Assembly (NCBI GenBank): GCA_020622165.1
Contig: JACNMN010000002.1
Span: 496,001-560,000, forward strand
Direction: 5' to 3'
From: Boseongicola sp. H5
GTDB taxonomy: Bacteria; Pseudomonadota; Alphaproteobacteria; Rhodobacterales; Rhodobacteraceae
DNA length: 64,000 nucleotides
The translations under genes were made by a program, and so were the position numbers. This document shows positions 1 through 8,966 of the stretch, piece by piece (within the stretch, counting starts at the first letter, position 1; each line of letters begins with the position of its first letter). Below the pieces are notes generated by a model that worked only from the letters and a program-made list of their open reading frames with translations, did not search any database and was not told the DNA's origin.

Positions 1-153
1 GAAGGCAAGATCAAGGAATTCACGGGAATTTCAGACCCGTATGAAGCCCCCGAGGCCGCCGAACTTGTTGTCGACACCGAGGGGACGGAAGTCGATTTCT
101 GCGCGCAGCAGGTTTTGCTGAAGCTGGAAAGCATGGGTCTGATCGCGGGCTGA
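1..153 (+). CDS. cysC: Adenylyl-sulfate kinase (APS kinase), C-terminal end only
   Basis: This is the last 50 codons of a gene that begins before the window. The segment EFTGISDPYEAPEAAELVVDT is nearly identical to the conserved tail of APS kinases, which phosphorylate adenosine 5'-phosphosulfate to PAPS in sulfate assimilation. The P-loop and most of the enzyme lie outside, so I cannot tell whether this is a stand-alone CysC or the C-terminal half of a fused sulfate adenylyltransferase/APS kinase. It ends at a TGA and is followed by a hairpin and the convergent MORN gene. Confidence 0.85.
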   Translation, partial: EGKIKEFTGISDPYEAPEAAELVVDTEGTEVDFCAQQVLLKLESMGLIAG

Positions 154-164
154 CCGCAGAAGGC

Positions 165-197
165 GGGGGTGCCCCCCAATCACCCTTCGGCACCTCC
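165..197. terminator. Hairpin between convergent cysC and MORN genes
   Basis: GGGGGTGCC (165-173) pairs with GGCACCTCC (189-197) through nine pairs, one of them G-U, around a 15-base loop. No T-run follows on either strand, so termination is inferred from its position between two convergent stop codons. Confidence 0.4.
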
Positions 198-246
198 CGT
201 GGGCCGCGCAATCCCAAACGGCAGACGGCGGACCGGGGGCGCCCCG

Positions 247-1785
247 CTACTGGTCTGCGGCGGGCTCGGTCGTGCCCTCCGGCGCGGCCTCGGTCGTGTC
301 GGGCTCGGCAGCAGGTGCCGGTGCGGGCGTGGCGGCGTTTTCGGTTGCCTCCGACAACCTGCCATCCTGCCATTCGCCTTCGACCACCTGACCGGTTGCA
401 TAGGTCATCGTGCCGATCCCCTGACGCCGGCCATTCACGAACACGCCTTCATAGACATCGCCATTGGCATAGGTCGCGACACCGGTTCCGTTTATCTCTC
501 CATCCGCCCATTCCCCGGTGTAGGAGAACCCGTCGGGCATCCGCAGGGTTCCCGTACCCGAACGCTGACCTTCGGCAAACCCGCCGTCATAAATGGTGCC
601 GTCGCCATAGGTGGCGATCCCCTGCCCGTGGCGCAGGCCGTTTTCCCACGCGCCTTCGTAGCGGTAGAGAAACTCGGGCACGTCATACCCCGGCCCCGCC
701 GCCGCGGCGGCCTCGGCATCATATTCGGGATTGGGCTGCGTCATCACGCCTTGCCCGTGCTGACGGGCGTTCAGGAACTGACCTTCGTAAACCAGCCCGT
801 TGGCATAGCGTGCAATCCCGAACCCCTGGATGACGCCGTCGACCCAGTCTCCTTCATAGCTGGACCCGTCTTCATAGGTGATGGTGCCGCGCCCGTGTGC
901 CAGATCGTTGCGGAACATACCCTGATAGATCGATCCGTCCGGGTAGGTAACCTGCCCTTCGCCTTCGATCCGGCCTTCGGTCCATTCACCCACGTAAAGA
1001 TATCCGTCGGCCCCGGTAAACGTGCCCTGACCGTGGCGGCGGTCATCGGCAAACTCCCCTTCATAGACATCGCCGTTGGAATACCGCACCACGCCCCGGC
1101 CCTGTCGCTGGCCATTGATCAGCGTGCCTTCGTAGACATCTCCGTTAGGTTGGGTCAGCACACCCTCGCCGTTGATCTGCCCGCCGGCCCATTCCCCTTC
1201 GTAAACGACACCATCGGCCATCTCCAACCGGCCGGTTCCTGCCCGCTGTCCGGCCTCGAACTCGCCTTCATAGACCGCGCCATCGGGATAGGTGATCGTT
1301 CCGCGGCCCTCCTTCAGGCCGTTGTTCCATTGGCCCTCGAACCGGTAGCCATTGGGGCTTTCCATCACGCCCGTCCCGTGATGCAGCGCGTTCTGAAATC
1401 CGCCCTCATAGCGCACGCCATTTGCATAAAGTGCCACACCCTGCCCGTTGATCAGGCCGTCCGACCACTCCCCCTCATAGGTGGACCCGTCGGCAAATGT
1501 GATCATCCCGAAGCCTTCGGGCCGTCCGGCGGCGAAGGTGCCCTGATAGATCGACCCGTCGGGAAAAACCGCGCGCCCCTGGCCGCGGATCTCGCCGTCG
1601 ACCCATTCTCCGGTGTATTCATACCCGTTGGGCAGCCGATAGGTGCCCTGCCCGTGCTGAACGCCGTTGCGGAACTCGCCCTCGTAGATCCCGCCATTGT
1701 CGTAGATCTCGATATCCACCTGCGCGGCGGCGGCACCAGACAGCACCAGACCAAACGCTGCTGCCCCGGCCAAATGTCGGATCAT
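247..1785 (-). CDS. Secreted MORN-repeat protein
   Basis: A 512-residue protein made almost wholly of about 19 MORN repeats of 23 residues, with core G-x2-Y-x-G-x-[WF]-x3-G-x3-G-x-G, starting near residue 31. Residues 1-22 look like a signal peptide (MIRHLAGAAAFGL then small residues up to AAAAQ), so export is likely. Repeat 14 carries an Ala/Gly-rich insertion of about 20 residues (roughly 350-372), and the last 30 residues are Ala/Pro/Glu/Thr low complexity. MORN proteins often bind lipids or act as scaffolds, but this one's function is unknown. The start was chosen at the signal peptide; longer readings run antisense through nadE. It is transcribed towards cysC. Confidence 0.85.
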   Translation of the reverse strand: MIRHLAGAAAFGLVLSGAAAAQVDIEIYDNGGIYEGEFRNGVQHGQGTYRLPNGYEYTGEWVDGEIRGQGRAVFPDGSIYQGTFAAGRPEGFGMITFADGSTYEGEWSDGLINGQGVALYANGVRYEGGFQNALHHGTGVMESPNGYRFEGQWNNGLKEGRGTITYPDGAVYEGEFEAGQRAGTGRLEMADGVVYEGEWAGGQINGEGVLTQPNGDVYEGTLINGQRQGRGVVRYSNGDVYEGEFADDRRHGQGTFTGADGYLYVGEWTEGRIEGEGQVTYPDGSIYQGMFRNDLAHGRGTITYEDGSSYEGDWVDGVIQGFGIARYANGLVYEGQFLNARQHGQGVMTQPNPEYDAEAAAAAGPGYDVPEFLYRYEGAWENGLRHGQGIATYGDGTIYDGGFAEGQRSGTGTLRMPDGFSYTGEWADGEINGTGVATYANGDVYEGVFVNGRRQGIGTMTYATGQVVEGEWQDGRLSEATENAATPAPAPAAEPDTTEAAPEGTTEPAADQ

Positions 1786-1971
1786 GCCCCACCCCGGCTT
1801 ATGCACGTTACGCTCTCCCCGTTTCGATCTTGTTGTCCTGATCCGTCCCAAACCTAGGTGAGGACCCGGGGCCTCGCAATGCATTTCACGGGCAAGAGCT
1901 GCACCATGGCTTGGCCCTGCGCGCCGTTCTGCTAAACCAGCCCCATAGAGATTGCCGAAAGTGTGACCCCG

Positions 1972-3636
1972 ATGGCCCAGACCTTCCGCCTGACCCTGGC
2001 GCAACTGAACCCCACCGTGGGGGACCTTGACGGCAACGCCGCCAAGGCGCGCGCGGCATGGCAGGAGGCAAAGACGGCCGGCGCCGACATGATCGCCTTT
2101 CCCGAGATGTTCGTCACCGGCTACCAGTTGCAGGATCTGGTGCGCAAACCCGCCTTCGCCGCGGATGTGCAGCGCGTGCTGCAGCAGCTCGCCGAGGATT
2201 GCGCCGACGGCCCGGCGATCGGCATCGGCGGCCCGCTGCCGGCTGCCGACAAGCCTTTCAACGCCTACTTCATTCTGCAGGATGGGCAAATCAGCGCCCA
2301 GGTGCTCAAACATCACCTGCCGAATTCGAATGTCTTCGACGAGAAGCGGTATTACCACGCCGGCGACCCCGCGGGACCGGTCAGGATCGGTCCGGTGCGG
2401 ATCGGCGTGCCCATATGCGAAGATGCGTGGTTCGAGGATGTCACCGAGACGCTCGCCGAAACCGGGGCCGAGATCCTGCTTGTCCCGAACGGCTCGCCCT
2501 ACCACCGGGGCAAGTTCGCGCTCCGTCAGATGTTGATGGTGTCCCGCGTGGTCGAAACCGGGCTGCCGCTTGTCTATCTCAATCTGCTTGGTGGCCAGGA
2601 TGATCAGGTCTTCGACGGCGCCAGTTTCGTGCTGAACCCCGGGGGCGTGCTGACCCATCAGATGCCCGCCTTCGAGGAAGGGCTCTTCCACGTCGATTTC
2701 GAAGAAACCGATGCAGGTTGGCGCGCACTGGATGCAGACAAGGCCAAGCTTCCCGATGCCTGGGAATCCGATTACCGCGTGATGGTGGAGGCGACGCGCG
2801 ATTACCTCGCCAAGGCAGGGTTTTCCAAGGTCGTCCTCGGGCTCTCGGGCGGGATCGACAGTGCGATTGTCGCGACCATCGCCACCGATGCGCTTGGCGC
2901 GGAGAATGTGCGCTGCGTCATGCTGCCCTCGGAATACACCTCCGAAACCTCGCTGGAAGACGCCGCCGATCTGGCGAAACGGCTTGGTACCAAACTCGAC
3001 ACCGTTCCGATCTCGGGGCCCCGCGCCGCAGTGACCGAGGCCCTAGGCCCACTTTTCAACGGGACACAGCCGGGCATCGCAGAGGAAAACATTCAATCCC
3101 GCCTGCGTGGCGTGATCCTGATGGCGCTGTCGAACAAGTTCGGCGAGATGCTGCTGACCACCGGCAACAAATCCGAGGTCGCGGTGGGCTATGCGACGAT
3201 CTATGGCGACATGGCGGGCGGCTATAACCCGATCAAGGATCTCTACAAGACGCGGGTGTTCGAGACGTGCCGCTGGCGCAACGCCAATCACCGGCCATGG
3301 ATGAAGGGCCCCGAGGGCGAGGTGATCCCGCCACGCATCATCGAGAAGCCCCCCACGGCGGAGTTGCGCGAGAACCAGAAGGACGAGGACAGCCTGCCGC
3401 CCTACGAGGTGCTTGACGACATTCTGGAGATGCTGATCGACAAGGAAGCCTCCGTCGCCGATTGCGTGGCCAAGGGCCATGACCGGGAGACGGTGAAGAA
3501 AGTCGAAAATCTGATTTATATCAGCGAATACAAGCGGTTCCAGTCCGCACCAGGCGCCCGCCTGACCGAGCGCGCCTTCTGGCTCGACCGGCGGTATCCG
3601 ATCGTCAACCGGTGGCGCGACGACGGACAGGGCTAG
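1972..3636 (+). CDS. nadE: Glutamine-dependent NAD+ synthetase
   Basis: Makes NAD+ from deamido-NAD+, ATP and glutamine in the cytoplasm. The N-terminal half is a nitrilase-type glutaminase: FPEMFVTGYQLQDL carries the Glu, HHLPNSNVFDEKRYY the Lys region, and PICEDAW the catalytic Cys. The C-terminal half is the synthetase, with the ATP-binding loop LGLSGGIDSAIVATI and TTGNKSEVAVGYATIYGDMAGG. The 554 residues fit the two-domain bacterial form. A GTG nine bases upstream is an alternative start, but MAQTFRLTLAQLNPTVGD matches the usual N-terminus. It converges on the TonB-dependent receptor gene. Confidence 0.95.
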   Translation: MAQTFRLTLAQLNPTVGDLDGNAAKARAAWQEAKTAGADMIAFPEMFVTGYQLQDLVRKPAFAADVQRVLQQLAEDCADGPAIGIGGPLPAADKPFNAYFILQDGQISAQVLKHHLPNSNVFDEKRYYHAGDPAGPVRIGPVRIGVPICEDAWFEDVTETLAETGAEILLVPNGSPYHRGKFALRQMLMVSRVVETGLPLVYLNLLGGQDDQVFDGASFVLNPGGVLTHQMPAFEEGLFHVDFEETDAGWRALDADKAKLPDAWESDYRVMVEATRDYLAKAGFSKVVLGLSGGIDSAIVATIATDALGAENVRCVMLPSEYTSETSLEDAADLAKRLGTKLDTVPISGPRAAVTEALGPLFNGTQPGIAEENIQSRLRGVILMALSNKFGEMLLTTGNKSEVAVGYATIYGDMAGGYNPIKDLYKTRVFETCRWRNANHRPWMKGPEGEVIPPRIIEKPPTAELRENQKDEDSLPPYEVLDDILEMLIDKEASVADCVAKGHDRETVKKVENLIYISEYKRFQSAPGARLTERAFWLDRRYPIVNRWRDDGQG

Positions 3637-3805
3637 GCTTGGGTCGGGAAACACAGGCTGTTGGGGGCGGACCAATCGGTGCGGCCCACCCCGTTTTACT
3701 CTTCTTCAGGCTGCCGCGGGCAAGGGCTCGGGAGATCACGCCGCCCCGCAGCCGGTGTGATGGCCGCGGGGGGAAAGCCGGTTTCGCGCGCCTCGGGCGC
3801 GTTGG

Positions 3806-5797
3806 TCAGAAGGTGAAGGTTGCCGAGATCTCAAGCGTCCGTCCGGGCTGCGACAGGCCGTTGGGATAGATCTGATAGGTCTCGTCGAAGAGATTGTCGA
3901 CGCCGATGCGGAACGTGCCATTGGCCAGCGGGCCGCGGTCGGGAGAGAAGGTCGCATAGAGATCCAGCACCTCGTAGGAGGGCCCTACCGACCCGCCCGC
4001 CGGCACCCGGTCCTGCTCCGCGGCGAATGTCGCGCGCGCGCCGAGTTCCCAGGCATCATTCGGCCGGTAGCCGCCATGCAGCGTAAGCCGGTCCTGCGGG
4101 ATCGAGCCGAGCCAGTCACCGTCATCGCCCTCGCCACGTGCGATGCCGATGCCCGCGCCAAGGAACCATGTTTCAGCGTCATACTCAGCCTCCGCCTCGA
4201 AGCCCCAAAGCTGGGCATCCACATTGCTGCTGCTGGTCGTGCCGCCAGGTACATCGACGATCTGCTCGATGTAGTTCTCCACATCCGCGAAGTAGACATT
4301 CGCCGCGAAACTCAGCCGGTCGTTTGACTGCCAGACGCCGCCACGCTCAAACCGGGCGCCAAGTTCCACTTGCGTGGACTCCTCGGGCTTCAGATCGGGG
4401 TTCGGCACGAAAAAGTTGTTCGGACGGCCCGGAAAATGCAGCCCCGAATTGTAAAGCTGGCTCAGCGACGGCGCACGGAAGGCCCGGGCAAGATTTCCGT
4501 AAACCTGCCAGTTTTCGACCGGCCGATAGCTGAACCCGATCCGCGGCGAGAAGAATGTCTCGGACACCTCGGCCAGCGCCGGATCATCCGGATCGCGTTC
4601 GTACTGGTCGAATCGCAGGCCGGCGATCAGGTCGAATTGCGGGCTGAGTTCCATCGTGGCTTCGGTGAAGATGCCGATGGTCGTGGCCTCCGCATTGGGG
4701 AAGGACCCGCGCGGCGCGCCATCGCGGAGCCCCTCCTGCGTATCCCGGAACACTTCGAAACCGTAAACCAGATCGACGGGCACACCGAAATCAAGGCGCG
4801 ATCGGTTGGTGACTTCCAGCCCGATCGTGTCATAGCGCGTTTCGTCCAGACGCGAGACGTCGACACGGTTTTCGGTGATATCGAGTTGTTCACCATAGAG
4901 CAGAACCGACAGGTCGACGGCATCCGAGCCGGGAGGTGCATAATCCCAGCTCAGCCGAAAACTCCGGACGCTTGCCTCCCGCTCTACGGTGGGGTTGCCA
5001 AGGCCCGGATTTCCACTGGAATTGGCCGGCGTCAGTCCCTCGTCCTCGAAGGCCGAGAAGCTCAGTTCGATCCGGCTGTCGGCGCTTGGCTCGAACCCGA
5101 CCTTGATCAGGCCATTGACGAGGTCGATCTCCGAAAACGGGATCTCAACGCCGCCGCCGGACTCCATGTTTTCGCCAAGCTGGCGCGCACCAAGGAACAG
5201 CATCGCGTCCCATGCGCCCCAATCCGCGAAGACGGTCGAACTGGCGTTGACCGCATCCCCGTTCGACGAATAGCCAAGGCTGAGGCGGCCGCCCATGGTC
5301 TGCCCGGGCGCCAGCAGATCCGAGACATCGCGGGTTTCGACCGAGATGACGCCGCCAAGCGCCCCCGATCCGAACAGGGTCGAGCCCCCGCCGCGGATCA
5401 CCTCGACCCGCTGCACCAGATCGGGGTCGATGAAGAACCGCCCCCGATGGGCCTGCCCGAAATTGAACCGCCCGCCATCGAAACGCAGCACGATCTGTTC
5501 GTCGCGGAACCCGCGGATGTTCGGCTCCTGCGAGATGCCGCGCGGGCCACCATCTATCGATAGGCCGGGCACATCGCCGATCAGTTCCTGAAAATCGCCG
5601 GCCTGCCGGTTGTCCAGCGTCTCGCCTTCCACGACCGATACGGACACGGGCGTATCCAGAAGCGCGCGTTCGTCCCGGAAAGCGGAATTCAGCAGGATCG
5701 GATCGAGTGTGAAACCGTCGTCCTGCGCCTGTGCCTGCCAGGTGATCCCGGTTGCCACAAGTGCGGTGGTCATCGTCAATATGCCGCGATGCATCAT
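3806..5797 (-). CDS. hmuR: TonB-dependent outer-membrane receptor, probable heme receptor
   Basis: A 663-residue outer-membrane receptor. After a signal peptide ending WQAQAQ come a plug domain (TPVSVSVVEGETLDNRQAGD, then IRGF and RGGGSTLFGSGALGG) and a 22-strand-type barrel ending in the C-terminal phenylalanine (EISATFTF). LARAFRAPSLSQLYNSG and NPDLKPEEST correspond to the FRAP and NPNL motifs of the HemR/HmuR heme receptors. Genes for TonB, ExbD and ExbB follow on the same strand upstream, and hmuS is divergent from them, which supports heme. The start is the first of two ATGs behind GGGGGA; 14 further in-frame codons upstream lack a signal peptide. Confidence 0.88.
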   Translation of the reverse strand: MMHRGILTMTTALVATGITWQAQAQDDGFTLDPILLNSAFRDERALLDTPVSVSVVEGETLDNRQAGDFQELIGDVPGLSIDGGPRGISQEPNIRGFRDEQIVLRFDGGRFNFGQAHRGRFFIDPDLVQRVEVIRGGGSTLFGSGALGGVISVETRDVSDLLAPGQTMGGRLSLGYSSNGDAVNASSTVFADWGAWDAMLFLGARQLGENMESGGGVEIPFSEIDLVNGLIKVGFEPSADSRIELSFSAFEDEGLTPANSSGNPGLGNPTVEREASVRSFRLSWDYAPPGSDAVDLSVLLYGEQLDITENRVDVSRLDETRYDTIGLEVTNRSRLDFGVPVDLVYGFEVFRDTQEGLRDGAPRGSFPNAEATTIGIFTEATMELSPQFDLIAGLRFDQYERDPDDPALAEVSETFFSPRIGFSYRPVENWQVYGNLARAFRAPSLSQLYNSGLHFPGRPNNFFVPNPDLKPEESTQVELGARFERGGVWQSNDRLSFAANVYFADVENYIEQIVDVPGGTTSSSNVDAQLWGFEAEAEYDAETWFLGAGIGIARGEGDDGDWLGSIPQDRLTLHGGYRPNDAWELGARATFAAEQDRVPAGGSVGPSYEVLDLYATFSPDRGPLANGTFRIGVDNLFDETYQIYPNGLSQPGRTLEISATFTF

Positions 5798-5885
5798 ATT
5801 CCCCCATGTGTTGACTGTCCCTGTCGCGGGACCTGCCATGGGGTGGGTCGCGAGCCTTGTCTGTCCTTTAAAGAATCCCGACAGA

Positions 5886-5908
5886 TTAAGTCAAGTATTT
5901 GAGTGATG
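5886..5908 (-). promoter_or_regulatory. Candidate promoter/operator of the receptor gene (shared 23-bp element)
   Basis: On the minus strand this reads ACTTGACT with flanking TACTC-type bases, giving a -35-like TTGACT and a weak -10 (TTAAAG) 17 bases on, about 90 bp before the receptor start. The same 23-bp stretch recurs at 23290-23312 with 19 identities. An iron-responsive operator is plausible from context but unproven. Confidence 0.4.
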
Positions 5909-5924
5909 ATATAGCCTACTCCGA

Positions 5925-6887
5925 TCAACGCCTTCCGATCAGGACGTTAAATGTGCGTTGCGCCCCCGGCGGCGGGGCGGGAAAAGGGGTCACATTGCGC
6001 ACAAGGTTCAGCGCCAGCCTGTCAAACTCCGCATTGCCGGAACTGTGCCGCACCGAGATAGCCGAGAGAGCGCCGGTATCGCCCACGGTGAAGACGATCA
6101 TCGCTGTTCCTTCGAACCCCGTCGTGGGCCGGCGCAGTTGGCTCAGATGGCGGTTGATGAGGAACGGATACTGAGCGGCCCCCTGGCCCGGCCGCGCGTT
6201 TTGGCCGGTGCCGGCTTCGCGACTTTGCGCGGAACGGCCCCGGGCTTCGCCGGCGGACTGACCGGCCCGGGCATTGGCGTCGGCATTACCTGGCGATGCC
6301 ATTGCCGCGGGCGGCGGCGTGCGTGCAGGCTCCGGGGCCGCCGGGGCCGGTATGGGCGGGCGTTCGGCGCGCGGGATCGGGCGCGGTGTGTCTGCGCCTG
6401 GGGTCTGTCCGACCGGCGCGATGCGGCCAGTCACCCGGTCCGGAACCGGCGCAGACGCCACCATCATCTCTGACGAAGGCGCAGCCGCCACCACCGTTTC
6501 CGGACGGGGGGCTGTGACCGGCGTGACGGGCAGAACCGGGATTGCCTCAGGGACAACCGGAGCAGAGCGTGCGCGCGCGACCTGTTCCGGCGCGGTCGGG
6601 CTTTGAGGGGTCGCTGACTGGACCGCGGCACGCGCAAGCGGCAAGGGAGCCGCCGCCCTGATACGATCCGCCACGGGTCCCATCGGGATCGTTTGCGCCC
6701 GATCCGGAGCGCGATGGGCCATCCCGGTTGCGGCATCCCTGAAATTGTCGCCGATCATGGCGATCTGTGCCGGGCCGCCGCCCGGCATGGAGACAGGTGC
6801 GGCCGGCGCGACAAGCAACCCCAGACCGTGGACAAAAACCGACGCGGCGCCCGCGAGCCCCGCCACCCAAAGCGTCCGGCCCCTCAT
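5925..6887 (-). CDS. tonB: Energy transducer TonB family protein
   Basis: A 320-residue protein with one N-terminal membrane segment (LWVAGLAGAASVFVHGLGLLVA), a long Pro/Ala-rich periplasmic spacer (about residues 60-230) and a C-terminal TonB domain (FLINRHLSQLRRP, then GTAMIVFTVGDTGALSAISV). It would carry proton-motive energy from ExbB/ExbD to the receptor encoded downstream. It overlaps exbD by ATGA (6884-6887), so the genes are probably translationally coupled. The spacer is longer and more degenerate than in classical TonB, as is common in Rhodobacteraceae. Confidence 0.85.
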   Translation of the reverse strand: MRGRTLWVAGLAGAASVFVHGLGLLVAPAAPVSMPGGGPAQIAMIGDNFRDAATGMAHRAPDRAQTIPMGPVADRIRAAAPLPLARAAVQSATPQSPTAPEQVARARSAPVVPEAIPVLPVTPVTAPRPETVVAAAPSSEMMVASAPVPDRVTGRIAPVGQTPGADTPRPIPRAERPPIPAPAAPEPARTPPPAAMASPGNADANARAGQSAGEARGRSAQSREAGTGQNARPGQGAAQYPFLINRHLSQLRRPTTGFEGTAMIVFTVGDTGALSAISVRHSSGNAEFDRLALNLVRNVTPFPAPPPGAQRTFNVLIGRR

Positions 6888-7279
6888 CTGAGCCCCCGTT
6901 CGGTCACGATCCGGATATCCGATGCCCCGGCTGCGCGGAGTTCGCCCGCGATTTCGATCAGCCGGATGGCGGGCAGGTCGCGATCGGGGATCAGCCGCAG
7001 CGCGACCGCGTCTTCCTGCTCCGACAGGCGCGCGGCAAGATAGGCCTCCGAGGTGATTTCGGCGCCCCGGAACATCAGCGTGCCATCGGCCCGGATAACC
7101 GCCGCGTCGGGCGGTGAACGCCCCTCAAGCTGATCGGTTTTCGCCAGCCGGACCTCCCGGTCAAGGGGCGGCGCGACGGAGGCCGCGACGAGAAAGAAGA
7201 TCAGCATCAGGAAGACGATATTGATCAGCGCAATCATCGGTTCGGCGCGGCGTCGTCTGCGGGGTGGGGCAAGGGCCAT
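6884..7279 (-). CDS. exbD: ExbD/TolR family biopolymer transporter (copy 1)
   Basis: A 131-residue inner-membrane protein with Arg-rich cytoplasmic start RRRRRAEP, one transmembrane helix (IALINIVFLMLIFFLVAASV) and a small periplasmic domain. The usual membrane Asp of ExbD (LIDVVF) is Asn here (LINIVF), so the proton-pathway residue seems to be missing. The neighbouring second ExbD keeps Asp, which suggests the two work as unequal partners. It is five bases downstream of the other exbD and overlaps tonB. Confidence 0.85.
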   Translation of the reverse strand: MALAPPRRRRRAEPMIALINIVFLMLIFFLVAASVAPPLDREVRLAKTDQLEGRSPPDAAVIRADGTLMFRGAEITSEAYLAARLSEQEDAVALRLIPDRDLPAIRLIEIAGELRAAGASDIRIVTERGLR

Positions 7280-7284
7280 GGCCG

Positions 7285-7668
7285 CTATCCCAACACGCTG
7301 ACGGCAAGCCAGGGTTCTGCCCGGAGCAGCACCAGAAGATCGACAAGACCTTGGGACGAGACCTCTTCGCTCACGGCCAGAAGCAGGGTGACGGTCTCGC
7401 CCGGCGGTCTGCGCTCGGACAGCGCGGCGGGCAACGTGTCCAATGTGACCGCATCACCGTTCAGGCTCAGCCCGTCGGGCTCCAGCCGCAGGAAAACCGG
7501 CGGTGATGCCCCCGGCTCGGCGCCGCCGCCTGCATTCTGCAACGGCAGTTCGGCAAAGCGGGTGAAGGTGGAACTGAGCATGAAGAACAGCAGGAGCAGA
7601 AAGATGACATCGATCAACGGGGTCAGCGCCGCCGGTCGCCGCCGGAACGCGGCCCCCCTAATGGGCAT
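7285..7668 (-). CDS. exbD: ExbD/TolR family biopolymer transporter (copy 2)
   Basis: A 127-residue protein with the canonical membrane motif LTPLIDVIFLLLLFFMLSSTF, including the Asp used in proton coupling, followed by a periplasmic domain. The start (MPIRGAAFRRRPAAL) lies inside the last codons of exbB, an 11-base overlap; longer readings are antisense-like Arg/Trp-rich sequence. Together with ExbB and TonB it energises outer-membrane transport. Confidence 0.85.
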   Translation of the reverse strand: MPIRGAAFRRRPAALTPLIDVIFLLLLFFMLSSTFTRFAELPLQNAGGGAEPGASPPVFLRLEPDGLSLNGDAVTLDTLPAALSERRPPGETVTLLLAVSEEVSSQGLVDLLVLLRAEPWLAVSVLG

Positions 7669-8341
7669 CGGCGAAGTCCATGCGCCCGTGATGGCCCTGC
7701 ACCGCGGGTTGGGGGTTTCTGCGCGGGGATAGCGGCCTGAACAACGCCTCCAATGCCAGATCCGCGCGGGCCCGATCCCGCGCCGCGCGGCTTTCCAGCC
7801 AGGTGAGTGCCAGCGCCGTCGGCATGGCAAGAGCCAGACCCGCCGCCGTAGTCAGGAGCGCCACCCAGATCCCACCGGCCAGAACGGACGGGTCGACCGC
7901 ATTGCCGGCGGCCTGCAGCGCGCGGAACGCATCGATCATGCCAAGCACGGTTCCGAAAAGGCCCAGAAGCGGCGCGACCTGAGCGATGCTGTCGAGCAGA
8001 CGGAAGCCGCTTTCGACCCTGGCCAGCCGCGCCTCCGCCATGGCGGCAAGCCGGGGTTTGAGCTCCGGGTCGCCCGCCAGTGCCTCGGCCAGAACGGGGG
8101 CAAGATGGTTGCGGCTTTCCGACAGCAGCATCGCGGCCTGTTCCCTCTGGCCCGCATCCCACGCGGCCATTGCCCCGTCTATCGCGCGATGCCGTCCGAC
8201 ACCCAATGTCATGAACTGCCACAGCTTGTAGAAGATCACCGCAAGAACCAGAACCGACAGGGCCAGCAGAAGCGCGATGACCGGCCCGCCCAGATCAAGC
8301 AGATCGGTCAGACGGTCGGTGGTGAATTGCAGGCCTGTCAT
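7658..8341 (-). CDS. exbB: MotA/TolQ/ExbB proton channel family protein
   Basis: A 227-residue membrane protein with a first helix VIALLLALSVLVLAVIFYKLW and the ExbB/TolQ signature region APLLGLFGTVLGMIDAF, then LLTTAAGLALAMPTALAL. It forms the proton channel with ExbD that powers TonB. Its start overlaps the stop of the upstream small exported protein by ATGA (8338-8341), and its end overlaps exbD. This chain of overlaps indicates one operon ending with the receptor. Confidence 0.9.
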   Translation of the reverse strand: MTGLQFTTDRLTDLLDLGGPVIALLLALSVLVLAVIFYKLWQFMTLGVGRHRAIDGAMAAWDAGQREQAAMLLSESRNHLAPVLAEALAGDPELKPRLAAMAEARLARVESGFRLLDSIAQVAPLLGLFGTVLGMIDAFRALQAAGNAVDPSVLAGGIWVALLTTAAGLALAMPTALALTWLESRAARDRARADLALEALFRPLSPRRNPQPAVQGHHGRMDFADAH

Positions 8342-8763
8342 CCGATCAGCTCCAGCTCGGTGCGTGTTTCGAACCGCAACCGTTCGGCGCAATCGGCAGG
8401 CCCGGCACATTCCGCGACACCGTTGATCAACACCCGGCCAAGCGTATCGCAGCGCAGCTCCGCCAGATCGAATTGCCGGACACGCGGCGTGCCGGCCGGC
8501 AGCGCCCCGAAATCGAACACGGTCAGTTGCGCCACCCGGCCCTCGGCATCGATCAGGACCGTTTCCAGCGCAAAGCTCCCGATATCCTCCGCAAGACTGT
8601 TCCGGGCCATGAAGGTCAACCGGCAGGCGCTGTCGATCTGGTCGACGCGGTTGAGCTCAAGCAGGACATCGGCGGCTGCGTCCTGTGCCTGCGCGGATGC
8701 CGCGGACGCAAACAGCGCCAGAGCGAGAGATAAGGGAGAATAGAGTGAAAGCCGGGTGAGCAT
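8338..8763 (-). CDS. Small exported protein of the heme/TonB operon, unknown function
   Basis: A 141-residue protein with a signal peptide (LTRLSLYSPLSLALALFASAASAQAQ) and four cysteines in the mature part, which suggests a disulfide-bonded periplasmic protein. I do not recognise a domain. It is the first gene of the exbB-exbD-exbD-tonB-receptor operon and overlaps exbB by ATGA, so a periplasmic role in the same uptake system is likely. The start was chosen at the signal peptide; 30 upstream in-frame codons are not hydrophobic. Confidence 0.75.
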   Translation of the reverse strand: MLTRLSLYSPLSLALALFASAASAQAQDAAADVLLELNRVDQIDSACRLTFMARNSLAEDIGSFALETVLIDAEGRVAQLTVFDFGALPAGTPRVRQFDLAELRCDTLGRVLINGVAECAGPADCAERLRFETRTELELIG

Positions 8764-8867
8764 GTCCGCTCCTGCATCTGGAAACAGGGTTATGGTCAGG
8801 CTGGCACCAAACGGGCTTGCGCGATTTCGGGTCGATCGGGTCGGGGTTTTCATATCCCGACTTGATC

Positions 8868-8896
8868 CTCCTACGAAAGCCGATAAAAACTGTCAA
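8868..8896 (-). promoter_or_regulatory. Candidate promoter of the minus-strand TonB/exb operon
   Basis: On the minus strand a perfect TTGACA (8891-8896) is followed 17 bases later by TAGGAG (8868-8873), a weak -10, about 105 bp before the first gene of the operon. The 203-bp gap also has to hold the hmuS promoter, for which I saw no clear hexamers. Confidence 0.3.
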
Positions 8897-8966
8897 GAAT
8901 AGCCAGGCCCGGTCTGCACAGACTAACACCCCGCACCTTTCGACTTTCATGCAAGAGGATACGGCC

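Noticed and set aside
1786-2691. A 300-codon minus-strand extension of the MORN gene
   Set aside because: It runs antisense through nadE, has no conserved features, and the MORN protein has a clear signal peptide start at 1785.
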